64,000 bases of DNA from Mycolicibacterium litorale (GTDB lineage Bacteria > Actinomycetota > Actinomycetes > Mycobacteriales > Mycobacteriaceae): NCBI RefSeq assembly GCF_014218295.1, contig NZ_AP023287.1, positions 930,001-994,000 on the forward strand, in the 5' to 3' direction. The position numbers and the translations under genes were made by a program. The notes beneath the pieces were generated by a model. It had not been told where the DNA came from. It saw only the letters and a program-made list of their open reading frames with translations, and ran no database searches. Of the stretch, positions 24,972-32,963 are shown one piece after another. Within the stretch, counting starts at the first letter, position 1. Each line of letters starts with the position of its first letter.

Positions 24972-25837
24972 CCCGCCGCGTCCCGCTGTGGCCGGCCCTG
25001 CCTGCCATCGCCGGGTTGGTGTTGTTCCTGGTGTACCCGACGGTCTACTTGATCGCGCTGGCGGTCACGGACTCGTCGCTGGCGCGCCCGTTGCGCAGCT
25101 TCACCGGGGCCGACAACCTGGTCAACGCCTTTGCGTCCCCGGCATTCACACCGTCGCTGGTGACGTCGACGGTGTTCGCGGTCGTCGCCGCGGTGGTCAC
25201 CACGGTCCTCGGACTGGCGATCGCGGTGTTGCTGCGGCACCGCGGCAGCCGGTTCGGCCTCGTCGGCGCGCTGTTCCTGCTGCCGCTGGTGACCGCACCC
25301 GTGCTGGTCGGGGTGGCGTGGAAGCTCCTGCTGGCGCCTGTCGGCGGCGGCCTGGCGGGCATCTTCTCCGCGATCGGGCTGGGCGGGGTCAACCCGTTGG
25401 GCTCGGGTGCCGGGGCGTTCATCGTGCTACTCGCGATCCACGTCTGGCAGTGGACACCGTTCGCGATCCTGATCGCGTTCGCGGCGCTCGGGGTGGTGCG
25501 GCCCGAACTGCTCGAGTCCGCCCGCATCGACGGCGCCACCCCGTGGCGGACATTCACCACCGTGACATGGCCGGCCATCGCCCCGACGATCTGGGCGGTC
25601 GCCGTCCTGGAACTCGTGATCGGCTACAAGGTGTTCGACCTGATCGTGGTGATCACCTCCGGCGGACCGGGTTTCGCGACGTCTCTGTCGCCGTACGTCA
25701 TCTATCAGACGGGCTTGCGCGGGAGCTTCGACATGGGCACCGCTGCCGCGCAGACCCTGGTGTTCGCGTCCGTGGTGGGCGCCGTCGCCACCGTGGTGAC
25801 GAGTCTGCGCGCCCGTGCGGTGAAGGCCGACGGATGA
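24968..25837 (+). CDS. ABC importer permease 1 (MalF/UgpA type)
   Basis: 289 residues. The ATG at 24968 overlaps the stop of the binding-protein gene by four bases. Six membrane helices are visible, the first being LWPALPAIAGLVLFLVYPTVYLIAL. The cytoplasmic EAA loop is ELLESARIDGATPWRTFTTVTWPAIAP, close to the consensus EAAxxDGAxxxxxFxxIxLP. This is the loop that contacts the ATPase. Together with the next gene it forms the heterodimeric channel for the solute delivered by the upstream lipoprotein. Overlaps on both sides indicate one transcript with coupled translation. Confidence 0.92.
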   Translation: MTRRVPLWPALPAIAGLVLFLVYPTVYLIALAVTDSSLARPLRSFTGADNLVNAFASPAFTPSLVTSTVFAVVAAVVTTVLGLAIAVLLRHRGSRFGLVGALFLLPLVTAPVLVGVAWKLLLAPVGGGLAGIFSAIGLGGVNPLGSGAGAFIVLLAIHVWQWTPFAILIAFAALGVVRPELLESARIDGATPWRTFTTVTWPAIAPTIWAVAVLELVIGYKVFDLIVVITSGGPGFATSLSPYVIYQTGLRGSFDMGTAAAQTLVFASVVGAVATVVTSLRARAVKADG

Positions 25838-26625
25838 AGGCTCGGGTGGCTCTGGTCGCGGCGGTGCTCGTCATGCTGGTCCCGCTGTTCTATCTGCTGT
25901 CGCTCGCGGTGCGCCCCGCCGAGGACGTGTTGAACTCATCCCTGCTGCCGAGTTCGATGACCTTCGCCAATTTCGTCAAGGTGTTCGGCACCATCGAACT
26001 CGGCACCATGCTGGGCAACTCGTGGGTCTCGGCGGTCGGCGCGGCGCTGTTCGCCGTCGTGACCGCGGCGCCCGCAGCGTATTTCACGGCCCGACACACC
26101 CGCGGTGACCGGTTGCTGACCGTGCTGCTGGTGAGCTACTGCGCTCCGCCCATCGTCGCGATCATTCCGTTGTTCTTCCTGTTGCGCTACGCCGGACTGA
26201 CCAACAGCGTGGTCGGGCTGATCCTCGTCAACGGCCTCGCGGGCGTCCCGGTCGCGGTGTGGCTGCTCGACGGATTCGTCCGCCGCATCCCGATCGAGAT
26301 CGACGAGGCCGCCGTCATCGACGGGCTGACGGTCGCCTCGGCGTTCCGCAAGGTCGTGCTGCCGCTGCTGTGGCCGGGCATCGTCGCGGCGCTACTGGTC
26401 GTGTTCTTTTTGAGCTACAACGATTTCCTGTTCGCCGTCTACCTCGCCGTGACGAAGGACAGCCAAACGCTGACGGTCGGGCTGTCGCTGTTCCAGGGGG
26501 ATCGCAACGTGCAGTTCGGTCAGCAGGCCGCCGCCGGACTGCTCGGCGTGCTGCCCGTCTACGTGCTCGCACTGGCCGCGCAGCGCTACCTCGTCGGCGG
26601 CCTCACCGCAGGAGCCACCAAGTGA
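25834..26625 (+). CDS. ABC importer permease 2 (MalG/UgpE type)
   Basis: 263 residues. The ATG at 25834 overlaps the preceding stop (ATGA). It has the MalG-type pattern: an N-terminal helix (VALVAAVLVMLVPLFYLLSL), a periplasmic segment with SSMTFANFVKVF, and an EAA loop IEIDEAAVIDGLTVASAFRKVVLPLL. The HFxxxNDFLFAVYLAV equivalent near the C-terminus reads LSYNDFLFAVYLAVTKD. It pairs with the first permease. Its last codons overlap the GTG start of the ATPase gene. Confidence 0.92.
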   Translation: MKARVALVAAVLVMLVPLFYLLSLAVRPAEDVLNSSLLPSSMTFANFVKVFGTIELGTMLGNSWVSAVGAALFAVVTAAPAAYFTARHTRGDRLLTVLLVSYCAPPIVAIIPLFFLLRYAGLTNSVVGLILVNGLAGVPVAVWLLDGFVRRIPIEIDEAAVIDGLTVASAFRKVVLPLLWPGIVAALLVVFFLSYNDFLFAVYLAVTKDSQTLTVGLSLFQGDRNVQFGQQAAAGLLGVLPVYVLALAAQRYLVGGLTAGATK

Positions 26626-27656
26626 GCACCATCGAACTCACCGGTCTGACCAAGAGATACGGGGACCACACCGTCGTCGACGACGTCACGCTGACCCTGC
26701 CCGACGGGTCGCTGACCGTACTCGTCGGGCCGTCCGGATGCGGTAAGTCGACGACGCTGCGGATCGTCGCGGGTCTCGAGGCGGCCGACGGGGGAGCGGT
26801 GCGCATCGGGGAGCGCGACGTCACCCGAGCCACCCCGCGCGAGCGCGACGTCGCCATGGTGTTCCAGAACTACGCGCTGTACCCGCACCTGACCGTCGCA
26901 GGCAACATCGGATTCCCTCTGCGCAACAACGGCGTAGCCCGTGACGACGTCGCGCGCCGTGTCGGGGAGGCGGCCGAGCGCGTCGGCATCACCGCGCTGC
27001 TCGACCGCAAACCCCGTCAGCTCTCCGGCGGCCAGCAGCAGCGCGTCGCTATCGCCCGCGCGCTGGTCCGCACCCCGTCGGTGTTCCTGTTCGACGAACC
27101 TTTGAGCAACCTCGACGCCAAGCTCCGTGTCGAGCTGCGCTCGGAGATCCGCCGGCTGCAACAGGACACCGGGATCACCGCGCTCTATGTGACTCACGAC
27201 CAGGAAGAGGCCATGACGATCGCCGACCAGCTCGTCGTGCTCGACACCGGGCGCATCGCCCAGAAGGGAACGCCGGAGGAGCTCTATCGGCGTCCGGCCA
27301 ACATGCTCGTCGCGGGGTTCATCGGCTCGCCGAGCATGAACCTGGTCGACGGCCGGCTCGCGGGTGAACTGTTCCCGGTGCGCGGTCTGACCGACACCGT
27401 CACGCTGGGGGTGCGCCCGGAGGATCTGCTCGTCACGCCTCGCGCCGATGGTGCCGGCCGGGTCGAGCTGGTCGAACTGTTGGGTCCCCGCTATGTGTTC
27501 ATCGTCCGCGCGGGCGCCCACCGGCTGACCGCGGTGGTGGAGGCCGCGACGGTCGCGGCGTGGCCCCACGTACCGGTGGCCGGCGATGCGGTCGACATCG
27601 CGGTGCGGCCCGAACACGTGCATCTGTTCGACACGGCTTCCGGTGAACGGATTTGA
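26622..27656 (+). CDS. ABC importer ATPase (MalK/UgpC type)
   Basis: 344 residues, starting at the GTG at 26622 in a GTGA overlap. Walker A GPSGCGKS at 36-43, Q-loop VFQNYALYPHLTV near 80-92, signature LSGGQQQR at 134-141, Walker B VFLFDEP at 154-160, D-loop SNLDAKLR, and the switch histidine in YVTHDQEEAM. The C-terminal third is the OB-fold regulatory domain of the MalK group (VTLGVRPEDL, DIAVRPEHVHLF). It energises the import of the lipoprotein's ligand. MalK-type ATPases are sometimes shared by several importers. No regulator gene is attached to this operon. Confidence 0.94.
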   Translation: MSTIELTGLTKRYGDHTVVDDVTLTLPDGSLTVLVGPSGCGKSTTLRIVAGLEAADGGAVRIGERDVTRATPRERDVAMVFQNYALYPHLTVAGNIGFPLRNNGVARDDVARRVGEAAERVGITALLDRKPRQLSGGQQQRVAIARALVRTPSVFLFDEPLSNLDAKLRVELRSEIRRLQQDTGITALYVTHDQEEAMTIADQLVVLDTGRIAQKGTPEELYRRPANMLVAGFIGSPSMNLVDGRLAGELFPVRGLTDTVTLGVRPEDLLVTPRADGAGRVELVELLGPRYVFIVRAGAHRLTAVVEAATVAAWPHVPVAGDAVDIAVRPEHVHLFDTASGERI

Positions 27657-27710
27657 TTCGCGCAGAATACAACCCGCGACGCCCGGTGGGTGCGTCCATA
27701 GGGTGGTCTG

Positions 27711-28901
27711 GTGCCGCGCACTCCATGGACCACGCCGCTGACCACCGCCGAGACCGAACGCTGGGAGGCGGTCGCCACCGAAGTGGGCCAACTGCTCGCC
27801 CGCGACGCGCTGGCGCGTGACCGGGCCAACCAGCAACCCGATGCGGAACTGAAACTGCTCAAGGACACCGGGCTCGCCGATCTGCTGATCCCGAAGGAGT
27901 TCGGCGGCCACGGCGGACACTGGTCGACCGGTCTGCGCGCCGTCCGCATCCTGGCGCGATACGACGCGTCGATCGCGCAGATCCTCAGCTACCACTACGG
28001 CAATCAGGCCGGCATCGTGTTCTTCGGCGCCGCGGACCGCTGGGAGCACTGGTTCACCGCGTCGGCAGCCGACAGCTGGCTGTGGGGGGACGCGGTCAAC
28101 CCCACCGACCCCGACCTGGTACTCACACCCGACGGTGACGGGTACCGGCTCAACGGACGCAAGCGATTCGCGACGGGCGCGTCCAGTGGCAACGTCACGC
28201 TGACCATGGCGGCGCTCGACGGACGCGTACTGGCGCTGGTGATCGAACACGACCGCGACGGTGTCGAATTCGCCGGTGACTGGGACGCTCTCGGGCAACG
28301 CCTGTCGGCCAGCGGCAGCGTCGACTTCCACGACGTCGCCGTCGCCCCGGACGACGTGCTCGGGGAGGTCGCCGACGAGCCGTACTCGACGCTCGTCACC
28401 CCGGGTGTCCAGCTGGGGTTCGGCAACCTGTATCTCGGCATCGCCGAGGGGGCGCTGGCCCGGGCCAGGCAACTCACCCTGGACCGGCGCGGTGCGTGGC
28501 TGCTCAGCAACGTCGACCACTACTCACGAGATCCGTTCGTCCAGCGTGTGTTCGGCGAACTGCTGTCGCGCGTCGCCGCGGTCGAGGCGCTGGCCGACCG
28601 GTGGAACACCCGCTTCGACGCGGCCATCGCCCGTGGCGCCGACGTCACCGCCGCCGACCGTACCGAGGTGGAGATCGGCATCGCACAGCTGAAGGTGGTG
28701 GCCACCGAGACCGCGCTCGAGGTGGCCAATCGGGTCTACGAGGTCACCGGATCGAGTTCGGCGCGCAGCGAAGTCGGTCTGGACCTGTTCTGGCGCAACG
28801 TCAGAACGCATTCACTGCACGACCCCGTCGACTACAAGAAACTCGAGGTCGGGGCGCACTACCTGACCGGCGACGTGCAGCCGATCACGCTGTACACCTA
28901 G
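27711..28901 (+). CDS. Acyl-CoA dehydrogenase-fold flavin monooxygenase (DszC/SfnB-like)
   Basis: 396 residues from the GTG at 27711. The fold is that of acyl-CoA dehydrogenases (LLKDTGLADLLIPKEFGGHGGHWSTG, a YHYGNQ region, GYRLNGRKRFATGAS). The C-terminal FWRNVRTHSLHDPVDYKK is the hallmark of the DszC/SfnB/XiaF-like monooxygenases, which use reduced FMN and O2 and lack the usual catalytic glutamate of dehydrogenases. Such enzymes oxidise thiophenes, sulfides or amines; sulfur acquisition is the most frequent role. It is followed by a convergent HxlR gene whose stop overlaps its own (CTAG). A second gene of the same family is at 30600. A separate flavin reductase would be needed; none is in the window. 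Confidence 0.85.
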   Translation: MPRTPWTTPLTTAETERWEAVATEVGQLLARDALARDRANQQPDAELKLLKDTGLADLLIPKEFGGHGGHWSTGLRAVRILARYDASIAQILSYHYGNQAGIVFFGAADRWEHWFTASAADSWLWGDAVNPTDPDLVLTPDGDGYRLNGRKRFATGASSGNVTLTMAALDGRVLALVIEHDRDGVEFAGDWDALGQRLSASGSVDFHDVAVAPDDVLGEVADEPYSTLVTPGVQLGFGNLYLGIAEGALARARQLTLDRRGAWLLSNVDHYSRDPFVQRVFGELLSRVAAVEALADRWNTRFDAAIARGADVTAADRTEVEIGIAQLKVVATETALEVANRVYEVTGSSSARSEVGLDLFWRNVRTHSLHDPVDYKKLEVGAHYLTGDVQPITLYT

Positions 28902-29344
28902 ATCTGCACGTGTGTCGTATCGGCGTCCACGGGCCGGCCGGTCGCGCTGGTGGGTCGCAGTTCGGGGATCGGGACACCGCGTTCGTCGACGAGCACGGAA
29001 CGCTCCTCGGCCGGTGTGAAGGTGTGCCGCTCACCCCACTGGCGCAAGGCCACGACGACGGTGAACAAGTCCCGCCCGGCCGGAGTGAGCGTGTAGACGT
29101 GCCGCCGCCCTGACGGGGCGGGTTTCCGGTCGATGATGCCGCGTTGCACCAGTCGCCGGAGTCGGTCGGTGAGGATGTTGCGCGCGATTCCGGTGGCGTT
29201 CTGGAAGTCGCCGAACGTCCGTGCCCCGGCCATCGCGTCGCGGACGATCAGCAAGCTCCAGCGGTCGCCGACCACGTCGAGCGTGCGTGCGACAGGACAG
29301 GTCGGGTCTGTCCAGTCGATGTCGCCGTCAGCCGGCTCGGTCAT
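28898..29344 (-). CDS. HxlR-family transcriptional regulator
   Basis: 148 residues. The ATG at 29344 is chosen because GTGGAGG lies at ribosome-site distance; the GTG four codons up would put that site inside the gene. HxlR features: a CPVARTLDVVGDRWSLLIVRDAM N-terminus with the single conserved cysteine that senses electrophiles or redox in some members, TFGDFQNATGIARNILTDRLRRLVQRGII as recognition helix, and a wing GRRHVYTLTPAGRDL. The C-terminal extension (HTFTPAEERSVLVDERGVPI) is usual. It is divergent from the MFS gene, with two AACAGTTGC repeats in the gap, so it probably controls that transporter and itself. Its 3' end overlaps the flavin enzyme gene by four bases. Confidence 0.9.
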   Translation of the reverse strand: MTEPADGDIDWTDPTCPVARTLDVVGDRWSLLIVRDAMAGARTFGDFQNATGIARNILTDRLRRLVQRGIIDRKPAPSGRRHVYTLTPAGRDLFTVVVALRQWGERHTFTPAEERSVLVDERGVPIPELRPTSATGRPVDADTTHVQI

Positions 29345-29356
29345 CGCGGCCTCCAC

Positions 29357-29403
29357 AACAGTTGCTGTTTGAAACCATTGTGACGTACGGTCTGAACAGT
29401 TGC
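29357..29403. promoter_or_regulatory. Two AACAGTTGC direct repeats between hxlR-type gene and MFS gene
   Basis: AACAGTTGC occurs at 29357-29365 and again at 29395-29403, 38 bases apart on the same face of the helix. The first copy extends to the palindrome AACAG-TTG-CTGTT. These are the likely HxlR operators controlling both divergent genes. Confidence 0.45.
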
Positions 29404-29427
29404 AAAGTGCTACTGATTGGATCCTGC

Positions 29428-30603
29428 GTGTTCACGTCTTTCGGTCGTCGCCTGCTGTTCGCCGCGATCTGCGCGGTCTCCGTCGCGACCATCTATGCAG
29501 CCCAGCCCATCCTCACGCAGATCGGCGCCGACCTGGGCGTCTCCGGTAGCGGCCTGGGGTGGATCGTGACGGCGGGACAGCTCGGCTATCTGGTAGGGCT
29601 GGTCGTTCTGGTTCCGTTGGGGGACATGGTCGACCGGCGCAGGCTCATCGTCGGGCACCTGCTGCTCACCGCCGCCGGCGTCGCGACCGTGGCCACCGCC
29701 AGTCACGCCTGGGTGCTGCTGGCCGGGGTGGCCGTCGCCGGCCTGTTCGCGGTCGTCGTGCAGACGACCGTCGCTTACGCCGCGGCGGTGTCGGCGCCGC
29801 AGGAACGCGGACGCACCCTGGGTGTGGTGACCTCCGGCGTGGTGCTGGGCATACTCGGTGCGCGGGTCGTCGCCGGGGCTCTGGCCGCGGCGTGGGGCTG
29901 GCGCAGCGTTTACGTCGTGTTGGCCGGCCTTCTCATCGTGCTGGCGTCCCTCGTCGTGACGCTGCTGCCTGCCGACGGGCGCTCCGACCGCCCCCGGTAT
30001 CGACAGCTGCTCGAGGTGTCGCGGGAGTTTCTGGGCGAGAAGCTCTTCCTTTCGCGCGGGTTGATCGCCTTCTTCCTGTTCGCATCCTTCGGCGCACTCT
30101 GGACGGGGCTGGCGCTGCCGCTCGAGGCATCGCCGTGGCACCTCAGCACCGCTCAGATCGGCCTTTTCGGGATCGCCGGGTTGGCGGGTGCGTTGGGCGC
30201 GGGCCGGGCCGGACGCTGGGCGGACGAGGGGCGCGCGAGCGCGGTCACGGGGGCGGCGCTGGCGCTGCTGGCGGTCTCGTGGCTGGCAACCGCACAGGCG
30301 CCGAGGTCGCTGTGGCTGCTCGTCATCGGCGTGATCGTCCTCGACTTCGCCGTGCAGGCTGTGCACGTCAGCAACCAGCATCTGCTCACCGCGGCTCACC
30401 CGGACCGAACCAGCAGCGTCATCGGCAGCTACATGGTCTTCTACTCCGTCGGTTCGGCCCTCGGCGCAGTCACCACGACCACTGTGTACGCCGTCGCCGG
30501 GTGGACCGGATCCTGCGTTGCCGGTGCGGTGTTCGCGATCAGTGCGCTGCTGGTGTGGGCGGCCGGCCGGCGCGTGGCGCAGCCGGTCACCGTTGCCTGC
30601 TAG
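29428..30603 (+). CDS. MFS transporter (DHA1-like exporter)
   Basis: 391 residues from the GTG at 29428; a GTG seven codons upstream is also possible. Twelve membrane segments are seen. The loop 2-3 motif GDMVDRRRLIVG matches the MFS motif A (GxLxDRxGRR). The N-terminal half has the pattern of DHA1 drug/sugar efflux proteins (YAAQPILTQIGADLGVS, then GWIVTAGQLGYLVGL). The second half is ALPLEASPWHLSTAQIGLFGIAGLAGALGA. It probably exports a small hydrophobic compound. The divergent HxlR regulator is the expected controller. The stop overlaps the stop of the convergent SfnB-like gene through a CTAG tetranucleotide, so there is no room for a terminator between them. Confidence 0.9.
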   Translation: MFTSFGRRLLFAAICAVSVATIYAAQPILTQIGADLGVSGSGLGWIVTAGQLGYLVGLVVLVPLGDMVDRRRLIVGHLLLTAAGVATVATASHAWVLLAGVAVAGLFAVVVQTTVAYAAAVSAPQERGRTLGVVTSGVVLGILGARVVAGALAAAWGWRSVYVVLAGLLIVLASLVVTLLPADGRSDRPRYRQLLEVSREFLGEKLFLSRGLIAFFLFASFGALWTGLALPLEASPWHLSTAQIGLFGIAGLAGALGAGRAGRWADEGRASAVTGAALALLAVSWLATAQAPRSLWLLVIGVIVLDFAVQAVHVSNQHLLTAAHPDRTSSVIGSYMVFYSVGSALGAVTTTTVYAVAGWTGSCVAGAVFAISALLVWAAGRRVAQPVTVAC

Positions 30604-31796
30604 ATCTGGCCGTGGCGGGGCGGGCGGGTGCCCGACAGCGTGTAGCGGCCGATGTGCTGCAGCTTCCACCGCACCGGATCGTGCAGGGTGTGCGTCCGCG
30701 CGTCACGCCAGTAGCGCGACAGGTTGCCCGACACCGAAGCGCTTCGGGTGCCGCCCAATTCGAACAGCCCGGTCGACGCCTCCAGCGACGCCCGCACCGC
30801 GGCGACCTTCGCGATCGCGACCGCGACCGACGCGGCGGCCGCCGACTCCTCGGTCAGGTGAGCGGTGGCGGCGTCGACCGCCCTGGCCGCCTCGACCAGC
30901 AGCGCCTGCGCGCCGCGCACCGTCACCGCCAACTCACCGGCGGCCTGGATCAGCGTGGGATCGTCGACCGCGGTCGCGACGTTGGCTTCGAAATGCGGGC
31001 GCGCCCGCTCGGCCTGGCGCACCCCCGCGGCGAGCGCACCCGTCGCGATCCCGACGTCGATGGCGCTGTGCAACAACTGCGCTCGCGCGCCGTAGGTCGT
31101 CGGCCCGGCGAAGATCGGCGAGAACGGGACGACGTGCTCGGCCGGCACCGCGACATCGGTCAGCGTCACCGTGCCCGACGCCGTCGTCCGCTGGCCCATG
31201 CCCTCCCAGTCGTCGACGATCTCCACACCGGCCGCGTCACGGGGCACGAACGCCACCGCCTTCGGCGTCGACGCCGTCGGCACGCTGCCGTCGTCCAGCG
31301 ACGCCCGCACCACCACCCAGTCGGCGAACAGCGCACCGGTCGAATAGAACTTGCGTCCGGTCAGCACGTAATCGCCCGAGGGCCGTCGCGTCAGTGTCGT
31401 GGTGTCCACGTCGATCGGATGCGGACCCCGCTCGGACTGCGCGTTGGCCAGCAACGCCCCGTCGAGCACCTGCCGGTAGAAGTACGCCCGCTGATCGCTG
31501 GTGCCCTGCGCTCGCAGCGCCTCCAGGAACACGAAGTGCGAGTGCGGGATCTGCGAGAGCGACGGGTCGGCGTGGGCGATCAGCCGGAACACCTCGGCCA
31601 GCACCGTCGCGGGCGCGTCGATGCCGCCGTGGGTGACAGGCACGGAAATCGCGAGCAGCCCCGACTCTTTGAGCGCCTTGATCTGTTCGTGGGGTAGCAG
31701 ACGGTCGGCGTCGCGGTCCGGCGCTTGGGCGTCGAACTCGGCGGAGAGTTTCGCCGCGACGTCCAGCGCGTCGTCGGCGGACGCGATCGCGGTCAT
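30600..31796 (-). CDS. SfnB-like acyl-CoA dehydrogenase-fold flavin monooxygenase
   Basis: 398 residues. The ATG at 31796 overlaps the stop of the upstream SsuD-like gene (ATGA). The segments LLPHEQIKALKESGLLAISVPVTHGGIDAP, DPSLSQIPHSHFVFLEALRA and the C-terminal YWRDARTHTLHDPVRWKLQHIG place it in the SfnB sulfur-acquisition group, next to DszC. These enzymes are thought to oxidise small organosulfur compounds with reduced flavin. It ends the three-gene leftward operon 34385-30600. The conserved RTHTLHDP near the end holds the flavin-site histidine. The reductase partner is not encoded nearby. Confidence 0.87.
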   Translation of the reverse strand: MTAIASADDALDVAAKLSAEFDAQAPDRDADRLLPHEQIKALKESGLLAISVPVTHGGIDAPATVLAEVFRLIAHADPSLSQIPHSHFVFLEALRAQGTSDQRAYFYRQVLDGALLANAQSERGPHPIDVDTTTLTRRPSGDYVLTGRKFYSTGALFADWVVVRASLDDGSVPTASTPKAVAFVPRDAAGVEIVDDWEGMGQRTTASGTVTLTDVAVPAEHVVPFSPIFAGPTTYGARAQLLHSAIDVGIATGALAAGVRQAERARPHFEANVATAVDDPTLIQAAGELAVTVRGAQALLVEAARAVDAATAHLTEESAAAASVAVAIAKVAAVRASLEASTGLFELGGTRSASVSGNLSRYWRDARTHTLHDPVRWKLQHIGRYTLSGTRPPRHGQI

Positions 31797-32962
31797 CGGG
31801 TGGCGCCGATGAAGGGGATGTGCGCCGGCGCCGCCGACGACGCCTGACCCTTGAACAGCCCACGCTCGCGCAGGATCGGCACCACACCCTCGCCGAACCA
31901 GTACAGCTCCTCGAGATGCGGATAGCCGGAGAAGATGAACTCGTCGATGCCGATCTCGGCGTACTCCGCGATCCGATCGGCCACCTCGGCGTGGCTGCCC
32001 ACCAGTGCGGTACCCGCGCCGCCGCGCACCAGACCCACGCCGGCCCACAGGTTGGGGGCGACCTCGAGGCTGCGGGCGTCGTGCCAGCTGCCGTTGCGCC
32101 GGTTCTCCTCGTGCAGGGCGAGCATCCGCTTCTGGCCCTCGGACTGGCTGCGGTGCAACCCTTCCTGCGCTTTGCGGACGGTCTCCTCGTCGAGGGCGGC
32201 CACCAGCCGGTCGGCCTGCGTCCACGCCTCGTCGGCGGTGTCTCGGGAGATGGTGTGCAGGCGGATGCCGAACCGCACCTGGCGGTCCTGCTCCTCGGCG
32301 AGTCCGCGGATCCACTCGATCTTCTGGCGCACCGCGGCCGGCGGCTCACCCCACGTCAGATACACGTCGGCGTGCTTGGCGGCCACCGGACCGGCAGCGG
32401 CCGAGCTGCCGCCGAAATACAGGGGCGGCACCGGATTCGGCAGCGTCGGGATCGCGGCGTCCTCGACGTTGATGTGTTCGCCGTTCAGCGTCACCGTCTC
32501 ACCGGCCCACAGCCGGCGCACGACCTCGAGGAACTCGTCGCAGCGCCGGTAGCGGCCGTCCTTGTCGAGGTGGTCGCCGAACGCGCGCTGCTCGTGCGCC
32601 TCGCCGCCGACCACGACGTTGAGCAGGATGCGGCCCGGGGCGTGGCGGGCGAACGTCGCGGCCATCTGCGCCGACAGCGTGGGGCTGACCAGACCGGGCC
32701 GGAACGCGACGAGGAACGCCAGCGACGTCGTCTCGCGGGCCAGCAGGGCCGCGGTGATGAACGCGTCCTCGCACCAGGCGCCCGTCGGGATCAGCGCGCC
32801 GGTGAAACCGAACGATTCGGCGGCCCGCACGATCGAACCGAGGTAGTCGATGGAGGCGTCGCGGTCGCCGTGCGCCGCGCCGGCCGGCATACCGTGGCCG
32901 CCGCCCACGATCAGGCGGCTGTCGCCGTAGGTGGGCAGGAACCAGTGCAGTTGGATCGTCAC
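31793..32962 (-). CDS. SsuD-like FMNH2-dependent alkanesulfonate monooxygenase
   Basis: 389 residues from the GTG at 32962, with GAGAGGG in front; the stop of the previous gene is one base away. Features of the SsuD branch of LLM enzymes: LHWFLPTYGDSRLIVGGGHG, SFGFTGALIPTGAWCEDAF, LVAFRPGLVSPTLSAQMAATF, GRILLNVVVGGEAHEQRAFGDHLDKDGRYRR, and LYFGGSSAAA. SsuD cleaves alkanesulfonates to aldehyde and sulfite. The conserved W and R of the active site appear in the GAWCED region and near the C-terminus. It is the middle gene of the sulfur operon. No SsuABC transporter or SsuE reductase is adjacent. Confidence 0.88.
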   Translation of the reverse strand: MTIQLHWFLPTYGDSRLIVGGGHGMPAGAAHGDRDASIDYLGSIVRAAESFGFTGALIPTGAWCEDAFITAALLARETTSLAFLVAFRPGLVSPTLSAQMAATFARHAPGRILLNVVVGGEAHEQRAFGDHLDKDGRYRRCDEFLEVVRRLWAGETVTLNGEHINVEDAAIPTLPNPVPPLYFGGSSAAAGPVAAKHADVYLTWGEPPAAVRQKIEWIRGLAEEQDRQVRFGIRLHTISRDTADEAWTQADRLVAALDEETVRKAQEGLHRSQSEGQKRMLALHEENRRNGSWHDARSLEVAPNLWAGVGLVRGGAGTALVGSHAEVADRIAEYAEIGIDEFIFSGYPHLEELYWFGEGVVPILRERGLFKGQASSAAPAHIPFIGATR

Positions 32963-32963
32963 G

